Source of the DNA: Fasciolopsis buskii
Lineage: Eukaryota > Platyhelminthes > Trematoda > Plagiorchiida > Fasciolidae
Direction of reading: 5' to 3'
Assembly: GCA_008360955.1 (NCBI GenBank)
Contig: LUCM01003383.1
Location: forward strand, 62,001-126,000
Length of the DNA stretch: 64,000 nt
The position numbers were made by a program, and so were the translations under genes. Shown here in pieces: positions 51,599-64,000 of the stretch (positions are counted from its first letter, which is position 1; each line of letters starts with the position of its first letter). The notes beneath the pieces are model-generated. The model did no database searches. It saw only the letters and a program-made list of their open reading frames with translations, and was not told where the DNA came from.

Positions 51599-52263
51599 AG
51601 TGAGAAAATGTTTCCACTGCACACAAAAAAGCACGTTAAAGAACAAATTAGCTATGATCGATGCCGTCGGGTCACAAAGCCCTACTTAAGGCTTAGCCAC
51701 AAAAGACTAAAAAATAATGAACAAATAAAAAAGTCTCCTTCCTTTGAGTAAAACAGGTCGTATGAAAAACTCGTTTTGAACTATATAGCAGGAACTTCGA
51801 GGGGCTGATAGTGTTGCACGAGTACTTTTGCATAGGAACAATAGTTATTCCTATTCACGGGGTGGGTGCTCAAAATTATGTTGCATGAACAGATCTTATT
51901 AACCGAATGAAAATAAAAAGGATATAGCCACATCCCAATGGAAATGCCCAAACTCTTCGCTGCGGAATTCGTAGAAAAATTATACGGTTTTCCAAACCTG
52001 TATTAAGTGATGAGCGCAAATGGGATAAGTAAAGTCCGTTTGGTGTTCATTGTTGAATGCATAAGACTGTTAGAAATCACTCATTTTTCTTAGTTGAATT
52101 GGATTTGGTTCTATTCTAAATTGGTTTGTCCTACAATATCAGTGTTCTGCTAAAAACTGAAAACATCGGTATGCATTGCAAATCTGGCTCATTCAGGTCG
52201 TCATTAATTAAAACACTGGGATATCCACTACTCCTTACCTGGGGCTTTGACTTGACATAAGCA

Positions 52264-52412
52264 TTAGGGGTTAATGGATAGCAGCTGACTGTGAACGGTT
52301 CGTTAGTAGTTCGTGCAAAATGGTACAGAAATCCCCCTTCGCCCAGTGTTAGATGCCCATAAAGCCCCAAATCCCTTGATCACCTTCTCCGTAGAAGACC
52401 TAAGTGCAAGAA
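52264..52412 (-). CDS. Candidate coding exon, frame uncertain
   Basis: A strong acceptor (TTTTCTTGCACTTAG, AG near 52413) and a consensus donor (CCCCAG then GTAAGG) flank the segment. No single frame is open across it. The 3' half reads well as HLTLGEGGFLYHFARTTNE through VKSKPQ before the donor. The 5' half reads well in another frame (VFYGEGDQGIWGFMG). Either a later acceptor (GATCAAG, about 52370) is used, or the exon carries a frameshift, or one reading is chance. A start at GATCAAG fits the phase of 52851-52951. Family unknown. Confidence 0.25.
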
Positions 52413-52850
52413 AATTTTCCACGTCACAGTAAAACCGATGAATAATCTGGGTGACCAAGAGCCATGATATTTGAGTCATTGCAATTAATTTGCCATCCCA
52501 ATCAAGGCATCGTAAGTATGCGTTGCTGACACTTCCCCAAAAGTGGATAAAAGAGTTCACAAAATTTGCTAATTAGCTGAACAATAACATTCACCAATGC
52601 ACAACTTCATAATAAATGTGTAATTATAATTTGATCTCGTCTCTTATTAAATCCGGGACTTAACGCCGACGGTATGCTTTGCAACGTGAACAACAATTGC
52701 GTATACGGAATAAAACTTATTCACCAATCGCTGTGTATTCGTAGACCGTGAACTGGAATGTACCAACAAAATGGGATAACCTCTCAGGTTCAATGGTGCA
52801 CGCCCTGATCATGCTCGTTAAGAGTGCGAAATTTTCCGCATGTGATTTAC

Positions 52851-52951
52851 TTCGCGGCGAGTTCCAACTCGTTTGTCTCATTGCGCTTTTGCTGGCCTGT
52901 CGCACTAAGTTTGCCAGACTCATCCTTGTAGATCACAATGGGCAGTCTGTT
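52851..52951 (-). CDS. Candidate internal exon, unidentified protein
   Basis: The acceptor CTTCTTTTTGCAAAAG precedes a 101-base open stretch starting NRLPIVIYKDESGKLSATG and ending NELELAA. It is followed by a GTAAAT donor that leaves two bases. Codon content is coding-like and hydrophilic. Longer frames in the same place on either strand have less convincing composition. No family recognised. Confidence 0.28.
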
Positions 52952-53913
52952 CTTTTGCAAAAAGAAGTTTATTGTAAGCTATATAATCAGTCTTTATATC
53001 ATTTTCGAAAACACAACTCATGTTCATTCAGCCCACGAGTCTCATAAACCATAATCCAACTCCCCGGCAGGCACAAGCACACTCAAGTGAAAGTTCAGTA
53101 GACTGAGGGTCAAACCATCTGTTGCGCATTAACGATCACCTGTTCCATCTTTGAGGTTACAGCTTTTGGAACAATTGTCGTCTGTATTTGGCGTGGTTCA
53201 GCTCAGGACAACGTACCGTCACGCATAATTTAAGATATGTCTACCACGAAGTCTTCCCGGTAGTCTCATGTCCCCCTGACCCCAATGATTTTATTCTTTC
53301 GCCTAAGATAATTCAGGTTTTTTATTGAGGACTACTGATAAGAGCAGATAGAACAAGAAAATAAACAAATCTGATGACTGGTCCACTCATGCTCAGCACA
53401 AATTGATTCTCTATGGTTCACTGTCACAAACAAAACAAATGGTCAAGAAAGTTAGCTCACTTGAAATGAAAGGCCCGAACAAAATGCATCACAGTGAGTT
53501 GCTTCCTTTTCCCAAGACCGTATGCTGATGATTATGATAATAGCGGTAGCGATAATGCCAGAAGTGTCATCGGTACTATCTCCTGGAGGCCAGATCTTGT
53601 AGGACCGTGGGTATTTTTATAAAACGTCGTTATGTCGATCGGTATGAAATGGTGCCGTTTTCCTACTTATAATTGTAAAAACCGCAGTTCTCCCATCGGA
53701 GATCTCTTAGGGTTTGCAATAATCATAAACTGCATTCCCCAAAAGTGCTTTCGGAATCTGGCCAAGTGATGCAGGTTTTTAGTAGTTGTACTAACATATT
53801 CATTATAGTTTCTAACCGTTGGTCCGTTTATTGTATCACCCAACTTCGTCCGATCTATCTATCAGACATCACCGACAAATTGTTAGTCTTCAAACAATTA
53901 TATGCTCTTTTAG

Positions 53914-54015
53914 AATTACACCAGCGGTTTTCCGTTGTCAAAATAGCAGTGAATTAGGATATCTTCTGCCTGACGAAAAAGGAGTTGGAAAAACTAGGCG
54001 AACTCTCAAACAACA
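53914..54015 (+). CDS. Candidate internal exon, unidentified protein
   Basis: The acceptor ATATGCTCTTTTAG and a GTAAAG donor enclose 102 bases open in one frame, reading ITPAVFRCQNSSELGYLLP and then a basic tail (GVGKTRRTLKQ). It is on the strand opposite the candidate exons at 52.2-53.0 kb, so at least one of these sets is wrong or the genes overlap. Confidence 0.22.
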
Positions 54016-54200
54016 GTAAAGTTTGAATGGTCCCACCAGGTAAAAATTTAGAGTTTCCATTACTGCTAAACTTTTCACTGAAAAATTACTTTACCCAGTA
54101 ATGTTACCGGACAGCAGCATTATGCATAAATGTACACATACATAAATAACGTGTATATATATATATGCTAGATGTATACTTACATGCATGCACACATATT

Positions 54201-54256
54201 TACAAACGAACGGACGGGCATAGAAACAGACGGACGGGCATACAAACAGACAGACA
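54201..54256. repeat. 20-base tandem repeat, about 2.8 copies
   Basis: Units of the form ACAAACRRACGGACGGGCAT repeated at 20-base spacing with few changes. Confidence 0.8.
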
Positions 54257-54399
54257 AATTATTAATCCGTGCACTATAGAGCAATGTGAGAAACTGCTGA
54301 AAACAACCAAGTTCACCATTAGTCTGTCGTTCGTTGCAAACCAATGGAAATGTTTTCTTCCGATTAGTTATTAATCACAACGGTGCTACTCCAAGTTCC

Positions 54400-57300
54400 T
54401 CTATTTGAATACGGTAGGAAAATTCCGCCAATGTTAACAGTCATTCCTCTGCAGATGCGATCGAACAGTTAATCTGTTTGATATGATGTGCACTTGTTAC
54501 CTGGCCACAAATTTTACGTTTACTAAAATCGAAATTAGAATCTCCTGATTAAAGCTTTACACTGAGCAAATTCATTCTATTGATTTTTATTCAATCTTCC
54601 TTTTGCAAATACAGCAGCACAATTTTGCTCGGTAACTTTCACGTACAATGTCTGGTACTGATTCACTCAGTGTCATATTGTTAAGTGGGCTAACCAATTT
54701 GAGATGGAAACCGTTAAGAGACTTAATTATGTGCAGCTTGATTTTATCACCTAGACCACTCACCCTTCTACAAATAATACGGTGTGTAATGGTGGTCGCA
54801 AAGTGATGGTGACATGCGAGTTCTTTGGTCGCTGATATAGACCATACTGTATTTGTCCCGGAGTCAGTTTTTCGAACCACCTCTCTGACCTTGCATGCTT
54901 TCGCTTGTTTAATGGATGCGAATTATCATGTGGTTGACATGAGCTCGAGTTAGGTGACTGTGCGTGTACGCATGTGCAACGACGACTGAGCATTCGTTTC
55001 CAGTCAAAACTACAACATTCCCACTCCACCGGAATAAGGACTGTGGGATCAGGGATTGCAGTTTTGGTAAGCAGGGGAGAGAGAAGACATGTATTCCGAG
55101 TGGTGAGACGAATAACCAACAAGACCAACTTGACTGGCTGCCATCGCGAACAGGTGGATATTAGATTTTGCTGTACAAAGTGGTACGTTCTATCGGACAG
55201 AGAGCAATACACTACACTCGGTTGAGAGTGAAAAGAACACCTACGGGTGGGTGTGTACACGTACCTAAATTGGTAATTCAGTAGGGGAAATTGATGTGCC
55301 CTTGAAAAAGGAGGGCGACAGAGACAGACAGAAATAGCAAGGCCATTTGTGGTTGTCATTTTGGCTTGACGTGGTTTAGATTCATGCCCGCACATGAACA
55401 GTCGGACGGTCGGAGGCCGTCACTGTTGTCGGATCCGTCGTAACGAGGGCCGGGCATCAGAAAAGTTGACTGAAAGTTTAGTTCGATGTTTATTATTGGT
55501 TTTTGAGATACGTAGGCATAATCGAAAAAACATCATGTACAATATTTTACATTCGGATGTATGTGTGTAGGTACGATGTTTCCCATTTGAACTCAGGGCA
55601 AGTAAACCGGATTATTGGCGTCCACGGGTTTGAGGAAAATTTTAGGTGCCAGACATCCAGTGGACCCACTAGGCACACACGTGGTAAAGCTTATTACGAT
55701 TGCGTCAATTGATGGGTTGTGATCAGTAAAAGAGTATGTGCAGCCTAATTTTCATCAAGGCCATAAGTCTTTATTGAAATTATTTATATTTCTATTTGTA
55801 TGGACTTTGTCATGCCCAAGTGCCCCTATTTCGTGCATTCCATATGGGGTACTTCATCAGTAGCTCCGAAAGCTTTCCCTTGAAGATAGGTTTACTTCAA
55901 TTATTAGTAAAATACTTATGGCATCAGTGCTATTATGAAGGCGGTATGTCAACTCATATGACAGCTCTATCTTGGGGTGGTATCATGAAATTAGAAAAAG
56001 ACAAAATGCAATGAAATGACAGCAGGAGTGTAAAGAGAAAAGAAAAAAACGGCAGGCATGGAGATACACATAATGGTTCAGCTAAGCAAGCCTGTGTTGT
56101 TCATGATAATTTGGCTTTATCCGAAATCCGCACTACGAGGGAAAACTCGCTGTCCCCGCAAACCTAATAGGATGCAACACTAATAACGGCGTTATACCAG
56201 TTAGATCCCTGGAAACTCATTGAAATCCACTTAAAATAACGGACCAAAGGGATACTGCAGGAAAATGAACCCAGCAACATTATATCATTCTAGCAATAAG
56301 AAGAAAAGTTCGTTTGAACGCTCGACCTCATTTTAACGGACTAATGAGAGTCAGACGTAGGATGGCACCTGTACAGATTGAGGTTAATGAACAAAAGATT
56401 ATATTGCTGTTTGTCTGTATGGTGAGAGGGACAAAGGAGAAAGAAGTCCTTTGCTCAGGCAATACGGTAAACATTGGTGAAACAGTATAATGCACGATCT
56501 CGACCGATAACGAATCGATGACAATTTCATGAAGCTGCCTAGTACCAATCGGAAATTGGATGTTGGCATTCTGTTTGCACCAAAGGTGGCGATTAATGTC
56601 GAAAATCATTATCTAATGATGAAAAGAGCTTTAGTTTCTATCTCAAGTAAATGAGGCTCTCATACATGTGAACCCCAGAACAATTGATGTATGAATCAAT
56701 ACGAGTAAAATTTTTTTTTACCTGACTGGTCGGTTTGCGGTTAACAGTGATTTACGGGCTTTTGCTTCTACAGAAGGGACAATATACTCAGTTTTTCTAG
56801 TTACCTAGCTAACTGGGTTAAATTAAATCCCGATGAATTTGGAAGTTAATAAAAACAATAGCTGTAAGTGATTTACAAAAAACGAGTGCCTTAGCAGACC
56901 CAAACATTCTACGGCTGAACTTTGCTAACCAGAGAGAAAAGATTTGCCCATTGTTAGGTTGCTGATGGTAGGAGAAATCGGTGAGACTAGCATCTACAGG
57001 TGAAGACTTCGACAAAGCACAAAAAATTTGAGACTTAAAGTATTTGACCTGCACTCAGAAGACAATAATACCAGAAGGAAACTTTACCCTTCGTCAAAGG
57101 CAAACTCTATTCTGTAATGAGGTGGTAAGGCAATCAGCGCCACTACTTATGTTGTGCTGCCGACTGGCATTCTCATTCATCGGTGATGAAAAATCGTTGG
57201 AGCTCACAGCACTCAGTGGTACTCATGACAAAATTCGGGGCGGCAAAACTGGTTCATAATCGTAGATGAAGCGGCTACGATTCCAGTTCCGACCAGAAAC

Positions 57301-58930
57301 ACACTGATGAGGAACTGCTTGCAATCGTTGACAGAGAACATTTTGAAAAGTCATTACAATTATTCTTATTTTTCTGCTTGGTATGATCTAATCAGACAAG
57401 GAGGTGCATGCTTTCAGTTTAATTCAAAGGACAGTGTCATTTGAACCATTCATAGTACAGATTTTAATGGACAAGCATGTAATAAGTACTTAATTTATCA
57501 ACGATGTCAACACTGAAGCGTTGCCATAAGTGACTGATGGAACATTCATTTGTGCTGCTGGGGTTTTCAGCCTAATCCAGGAAGGAACTTCTGGGATTTA
57601 AAATATACTTTACCATTACTTTCACGAAGTGAATTTAGCGCCACCAATTTTTCTAAATTCTTCCTATAATCTCTAACTATAATTTGCCTGGAAAGTCCAA
57701 ATCCTGAAAGCATCTGGTGAAGTGCATCTGACCATAATCACAGAGAATACGGTAAAAAAATTGAATACGACTTTAAATATTACTTATAAGACTGAGAATA
57801 GCGTGAAATGCTTTCCAGCTCAATCCAAATGAGTGGTAGAATTAAATTATTTTAGGAAATGTAAAGCCTTTAATATGCCATTCACAAATTAAAACTATTT
57901 GGAATGCATATGACCGTAGGTTCCAAATGTTCTCACCCTCATTTCATTTATTCTTGGTTAAAGACTTTCAGTCCATGCATTGTATGGGTCAGCCTGTGAC
58001 ATTCACAGGCGCAAATTAGCATGATTCAAGTCATTTTCTTTAATTTCTTGAGGAGCTAGATGACATAGCAGACAAAGTCTACCAACACTGAATAATTTTC
58101 TGGTTTTACCGACCCCGTAAGGCACAAAGGACAAGAAGATTAGCGAAGAAAGCACCTGACGAATTCACAGTTCGAATATTAATGCAATCTTCCTATCTGA
58201 AATCGAAAACCTGAACAGGGAAGTTTACTTGATTGCAAGATCAATATCAAGCGAATGGGATAGAAGTGCCCAGTCACTATTCTTCTAAAATGCACTATGA
58301 CGTGAGAAGGGCATGGTGACTGACTGTCAGTTCAATGAATCACAAGGGAAGGAGGGCAAATAAACAGAAAATTTCGACGTTTCCGGCAACTGACACCCAG
58401 ACACACAAAATGTGCAGCCTGGATTGTCTAAATGGATAGGAACGTCATCAGCATGAGCCATGCAACCCAGAGGAATACACAGTGCTTGCAGTTGAAAGCA
58501 TGTTCGTTTATGGTATGATGTGGAGCAACTACTCTATTCCTCTTATTTTAAAACTGGGACCGAGAACATTTCAGCCTCGGGGATCGAGAGGCCCCATTAT
58601 CATTGATCTTCTGAATTTGGCAGGCACCTTCTATGCTGAACTTTTCGTTTTGATTCACTAAGAATATCAATGACGTCATAAGTTTTCCCCTAAGATCTTT
58701 GAGCGGCCTAATCGTTTTGTTTTTACGGTAAGCGGGCCTTCGTGGGTAGTGCTGGAAATTACGCGATTACGGATAAAGTAGGATATTTCATTGAAAATAA
58801 TTAAATGTACCTCATTGACCGCGCGAAGAATCTACCAACCTAAGTGGCGATGGAGAAAGACTAATACTGAACTAAAGATTCCTGAATAACACTAGCCCAT
58901 GTAACACGGGAACATGACATATGGAACAAA
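54400..58930. other. No recognised gene
   Basis: A 211-codon minus-strand frame (54760-55395) is the second longest in the window but has no domain, is Ser/Arg/His-rich and could occur by chance. Its last codons overlap a consensus donor (GAAGG then GTGAGT), so a noncoding or coding exon ending there is possible. The rest of the interval is AT-rich with frequent stops. Confidence 0.4.
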
Positions 58931-58933
58931 CTA

Positions 58934-58975
<42 letters not shown>

Positions 58976-59007
58976 TAGTAATGGTAGTAGTAGTGGTAGT
59001 AGTAGTG

Positions 59008-59044
<37 letters not shown>

Positions 59045-59076
59045 TAGTAATGGTAGTAGTAGTGGTAGTAGTAGTG

Positions 59077-59113
<37 letters not shown>

Positions 59114-59145
59114 TAGTAATGGTAGTAGTAGTGGTAGTAGTAGTG

Positions 59146-59179
<34 letters not shown>
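58934..59179. repeat. TAG trinucleotide satellite with 69-base higher-order period
   Basis: About 246 bases of TAG/TGG triplets with a single TAA variant that recurs every 69 bases (variant AATGG at 58980, 59049 and 59118). Groups of TGG variants repeat at the same spacing. Three copies of a 23-triplet unit lie within a simple repeat. It gives spurious poly-Ser, poly-Val and poly-Tyr reading frames. Confidence 0.95.
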
Positions 59180-59199
59180 CCGCGGTGGAAATTAGATGT

Positions 59200-62100
59200 A
59201 CTGGCTGAGGCTACATTTAAGCAGTATCTGATAATGTGTGCAGAGAGTGCAATGTGAGACTCAAAGCAAAACATAAGATAATTTCGCTAGGGCAAGAGGC
59301 TTACAAGAATCATGAAAAGAGATGAATCTGTCGATCAAAATGAAGAGAAAGCTTTTGTAGTTATTCAAAGAGGGCTGTAAGTTGTGAATAAATGATTGGC
59401 CTGTTCCCTGAAATGGCTTTCCGAACTGTACAGTAGATTCTATCTTGCATCATCCACCAGGAATGTGAGCTCAACAGCAGCGATTTCGTTACTGGTCGTA
59501 AAGCTATTATCACGAAGGATAACAGTTAGTTTGGAACTGATCAAACTAAATTTGAGCTTTTTCAAGACGGTGCACTGAAATAAACTTCCTGAGAGCTTGT
59601 TGATGCTGTTGAAGCCATTAGCTTGAGAGAGACAATTTAGGCACTTCATTCGTCGGTGAAATCCTTGCTTTGAAATGTTATTTCAAGAAAGTGGTAACTG
59701 GTTGACAAGGGGTGTAAAGAATACGGTGTACCAGCAGGGTGTTGTTGTTCAGTCCGTTACATACAGAGTGTGGACTCTTGTTTTGTTCAGCCTCCCACTG
59801 GTTAACGATGAACGTATATTTTGCACATGATGATGTCTTTTACACGTTTTCTGTGACAGTACTTTTCTATCGTGATAGCCTTACCTGATTATGAGCTGGA
59901 ATGATTCACATTTAGAACCACTGATACCTTCGACGGCGGAGGGGAGGTAAAGAAGCCCCTGTTTGTGGTTTTCTAATGCATTATTTGGTTCAGCCATGAG
60001 GACGCGGCGGATAGACTAACCACTTTTATTCAGTAAATGAAATCCAATTTTCGAAATGCTGTTATTGACTCTTTCCCCGATTCACTTAGTATCCCTTTAT
60101 CAAACTTGATGATTTTTCAATCTCATTTATGTGAATGAAGAGAGCATATTTATCGCATATTGCAGCAGTTTCCTTCTTTCAGAGTTGCACAGTGTAATCG
60201 AGCTATTTATCACGGGAACCAGGTTCGTAATGCTGGCAATTGAGAAAACTAAGCCTTATTACTAAAATAGTTTCGCGTAATCATTTTTTCCATGGAACTC
60301 AACAAAATAAGGCCTTCTGATATATACTGATGTTTTTAAGCAACATTTTAGCAATTCGAAGTTATTTTTATTTTATTTTGCCACCTAATTGACATTATCT
60401 ATTTTTCATCATAAAATATTATGAAACACAACGAATTTATCCACATAACCATCAAGTTAACCACTGTTGCTACAAGAAAAAGTACAAAAAATTGGAATAG
60501 AAAAATATTTTGGATTAATGCATGTCATAATGAGCAATCGCAGGAGTAAGTCTTCAATTACGGAGTTAACCTAAGTGGCGCATGGAAACTTTCTACACTC
60601 ATGTGACTCTTAAAATGAAAGTTTTCTATCATTTCATCTGATAAGCTGCCCTCGTCACCGAAGCATGCAATACACAACTGTGGGAGGTGAATTGCTAACA
60701 CTGAAGCTCCGTGATGTCTCTGACGTAATATGAGTTTTGAAAGCCCATTTGGAGGAAACCAGTCCAAATTTGTTTCTCTGTCTAACCGCATTTCGGTCTA
60801 GTAAATATTCTCAGCAAAATGAAAGGCAAATCTTTCGCTCAGGCATTTATGCAAACTTCAGAAAAGTCTGTTGTTTGTTAAATAATTAAGTTGTCTCTAT
60901 TGATAATGGCAAACAAACTTCCTCAGCTTGATCTACCGTCCGTCTTTATGCCTGACTCGGGGGACAAATCAGTTTACCCCCAGCCTATCCTGATCCTGGC
61001 GCCAATGTATGCCAAAATGAGTCAGTGTGTAATTTTGGTTGAATGGGGTTGTCTTGACCAGAGAGTTACGGAACCAACGGGGTTGCTGGAAAGCACTGCA
61101 AGAAACGGAAACTGAGAGGGGTGGAGCAGTTAGAATGGTCAATATGCTAGGAACGACGAGAAGAGGTTTGGAATCTGAGGCATCAGGCATCTAAATTTTT
61201 AGCCTGAGTAACTTTTGGTTTTTGTTATCTGTATCACCACGAAAACCGGGTGGCGTATGTATGCCCCAAAATTCAGGTCTACTGGACCACCCATTTTGGT
61301 ATTTTCCACACGCCCCACCGGTATTCCACATGTTCTGCCTTATATCTGGATGAATTTCAGCATGCTATTCGGTTATGGTCTACCAAATTTTGTTGTAGCG
61401 AGGGTAATGGAGCATAGCTTTCCTTCTGCATGTCTTGTGCATTCACGTGCCTCATATCTGCAATAAAGATTTCGAGTACCAGACCCCGAAATACACGCTA
61501 ACACAATGATAAACACGGAAACTTAATCTGCTCACACATGCTTCATGTATTTTTACGGTCTCTTTTGGTTCGATTGCCATGATTTACAGCCCGTTTCCGG
61601 CTTTCCATCCAGAAATCCCTCTCTGTTGTAGCAAGTACACAAACGCATACATGAACATGTACGAAAAAACTACTGGCCGATCCCGTAAAATCAAGCACTG
61701 TGTAGGGTCCAAATGGTGATTGTAATGTACACACATGAAGAACCTTTGTTGATTTATACTAATTCGAAATGGAATTAACTCCAGATTGGCAGGTGGTTAT
61801 TATGCACATAGTGCTCGGAATTTCCTCTAGGCGAGAACAAATAGAAAATGCGCTCCTGGCTGCATCGGTACTAGATATACACATGAATATTTACGCCGAC
61901 CCTACCGTCCAGTGTCTATCGTTCTTTGCAAACAAGACAGCAAATTACCCTTAGAATTTGACAAAACCACATGCTATTCATGTAGAAGTCCAGTCTTGCA
62001 CTGAAACAACTACCAAATCAAACAAGTACAAAATTGTATCGACAATATTTCAGTTTGAAATACCATAGCTTCATACCATACGAATCAAGCTACCAACTCA

Positions 62101-63000
62101 GCACAAAAGTAAGCAAGATCACTCTATGTCATCAATAAATTTCACTGAGCGAATCCTCTGGATGGCGCCCGAATACTTTTTCATAAGGAGTAATCTAAGG
62201 TAATTAACACCATGAAGTGAAAAGCCTCAGGTCACCGGTCACGCAACGCCTTTTGAAAGAGAAGCATCGCGTCATCCAGCACGAGAAATCTCAGGCCTTC
62301 TATAGTAACAACGAGAGATTATTCACTTGTATACCAGTGCTAGTAATTCTCATTCAGTACTGATTTTTGCAGAAAACATGAGTTACTAGTCTCTGCATCC
62401 CTGTCTTGGCAACAAACATTCTTACCAACCTTCCTTCGTCCACCCCTACCTCTAAAACTTATTTGTCATCCTTCTTTTTGAAATTAATCTCGAATTAATA
62501 AGGTAGAACCGAATGTATTGTAGACTGTATGGAAGAAACGATATATGATTTATTGTCTTTAGAATACGAGGAGCGTGCGTGGTTGGGAGTGATTGCAATT
62601 AGTCGGTTTCGATCACCTTCGCTGATCTTTCTCAAGGCAGGTTCGCACTCGACTAATCCAGCCCTGATGAAGATTAGCCAAAGTAATCCAAACTTCGACT
62701 CATTACAGACGTTCCCGACCGCGCTGTTTCACAGCATTTCAAAAACTTCAAAATAATCATCTTAACTATACGGTTAATTACCTTGACTGCAATGAGCACT
62801 ATTTTGCGAATCAGTGAAAGTCTTGGATAAACAGTGCAAATCTTTGTCTTACCTTCTTTGTTTTTCGAACAAGAGAACAATCTCGAAATTGAAGTAAGTA
62901 CATTCGTTTGGCCTTGAAGATAGCGCGGCTGCATTTTCGTTTTACTCTTCGATGTATCCGAACTGATTAATCAAGAGAAAATATATATGAAGAAAATAAA
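59200..63000. other. No recognised gene
   Basis: Short frames only (for example 60891-61115, 61215-61466 and 62529-62756, plus strand), none with a motif or good paired splice sites. If the lipase-like segment at 63014-63310 is real, its upstream exons are not recognisable here; I looked for a GDSAG-type nucleophile motif by eye and did not see one. Confidence 0.4.
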
Positions 63001-63013
63001 CTACTGGTAAATA

Positions 63014-63310
63014 AGACGATGTTTGGGATAACAGTGCCGGTGTGGATTCGCCAAGTTCTAGCCGGTCGGGAGTATTTGACTGGTACAAATCAGAGGGCAC
63101 CAGTTCTGAATTGAGAAGTTCTGCCTCTGATTGCCCTGGGATGCAGGGAGATCTGTCGTCAACCTACCCGTCATCGGATCAGAGCACGCAAGATCCCCAT
63201 GTAGTTCGGGGGATAAAATTCCTTATGCCGCGGCATTCCGTGCGCCTTGGTGGTCACCAGATAGCCTCTCTCACTTGCCCTTAGTTGTATCCATTAAATT
63301 GGTTTTCAAT
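63014..63310 (+). pseudogene. Possible exon resembling hormone-sensitive lipase C-terminal region, frameshifted
   Basis: The plus-strand frame from about 63024 encodes an Asp/Ser-rich stretch (DDVWDNSAGVDSPSSSRSGV, then WYKSEGTSSELRSSA), coding-like in codon choice. In the next frame from about 63205 the peptide GDKIPYAAAFRAPWWSPDSL then SHLPLVVS resembles the NP-F/Y, AP-DS-L, LP-V pattern that follows the Ser-rich regulatory module in hormone-sensitive lipases. The two halves are one base out of phase, and the break falls in a run of five G near 63209-63213. This may be a pseudogene, an assembly error in a homopolymer, or chance. No catalytic residues are present in this segment. Confidence 0.3.
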
Positions 63311-63319
63311 AGCCCTTAG

Positions 63320-64000
63320 CAAGAGTGCACCTAGTGATTTTTCTACTATTAACTCTACGACTCATTAGCTCAAACGGATACTAACAGCGTTGAATGATGA
63401 GGATTTACTCACTAAGTTTGTCCTTTGGACGGAGGCATGGCACTTGATAACGCGTGAGTAAAACTAGTTGGCGGCCTTCTTTAATAATTCACGTTATCAT
63501 CCGTCGCCTCTATGAAGCCATCAGTTTCGAATATTATTCGTTCGTTCTACTGCAACTAACTGGTCAGCTGATACATGAGGAAATAACTTTAGTCGAAACT
63601 GGTTTGTTTCATTTATTGAGGGAGCACTAGAACATGACACACCGATAAATTGTTAATTCGATCTACGCTGAGTGGCAATATATAACCCATTATCGCATAA
63701 CACGCCAAACAAGTGAAGAACTGAGTTCGTGAGAAAACTACTTGGGGAATTTCCTACATGAATCTTAATTATAAACCTTTGGATCACACCATGAAATTCC
63801 CTTGACTCTTCGATGATCATAAACCAACGCCCGGCAGAGGTCAGTGGAAGATGAATGGGAATTTCTTGAACTACCAATTATATGGGAAGGTTTCACACGA
63901 TGGTCCAGAAACAGTCGTAACTGTTCAACAAGCTTCCCCCAGTGTATGGTAATACTCTACACACAACGACGGTTTTCTTGCCGATTTCTTATCAGGTTCG
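63320..64000. other. Noncoding end of window
   Basis: No gene seen. The minus-strand frame 63653-63877 has no motif. Confidence 0.4.

Noticed and set aside
54760..55395. 211-codon minus-strand frame, second longest in the window
   Set aside because: No domain, odd Ser/Arg/His/Cys composition, and a frame of this length is not very unlikely by chance over 64 kb. It cannot be fused in frame to RUNX exon 1, because of the in-frame TAA just before the RUNX ATG.
58914..59274. Poly-Ser, poly-Val and poly-Tyr frames
   Set aside because: Direct products of the TAG triplet repeat; not genes.

Overview
The window is animal nuclear DNA: AT-rich, gene-sparse and rich in introns, with many short tandem repeats and decayed mobile-element pieces and no operons. 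Almost all reading frames longer than 60 codons look like chance. The one gene identified with confidence is a RUNX (Runt-domain) transcription factor on the minus strand. Runt-domain genes are restricted to animals and their close unicellular relatives. Long introns and a GIY-YIG fragment of Penelope type fit a flatworm, most likely a trematode, but that assignment is inference.

RUNX occupies 20309-46929. Four coding exons, read from high to low coordinates, join in frame across three introns of 16,837, 7,258 and 576 bases and give a 649-residue protein. Exon 1 (46623-46929) and exon 2 (29672-29785) carry the Runt domain, and their junction falls inside GRSGRG/KSF. Exon 3 (22216-22413) and exon 4 (20309-21639) encode a long Ser/Pro-rich C-terminal region. 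All splice phases agree. The residues that contact DNA in vertebrate RUNX are kept, two residues at the CBF-beta interface are changed, and the usual C-terminal VWRPY is missing. Intron 1 holds a degraded GIY-YIG endonuclease fragment on the opposite strand, flanked by long inverted repeats (32294-32985).

From 1 to 20 kb there is a 244-base element with a long hairpin and 14-base direct repeats (1589-1832). There is also a set of minus-strand candidate exons (4131-10875) that may belong to one unidentified gene, a small cysteine-rich plus-strand frame (18896-19147), and a CAGT tetranucleotide tract. From 47 to 64 kb there are weaker candidate exons on both strands (49.3-50.6, 52.2-53.0 and 53.9 kb). 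This part also has a tRNA-derived sequence, a 246-base TAG repeat with a 69-base higher-order period, and near 63.0-63.3 kb a Ser-rich stretch that may be a frameshifted lipase-like exon. These candidates rest on splice signals and reading-frame quality, not on recognised families.

The window starts and ends in noncoding sequence. I saw no rRNA, CRISPR array, bacterial-type operon or convincing intact tRNA.
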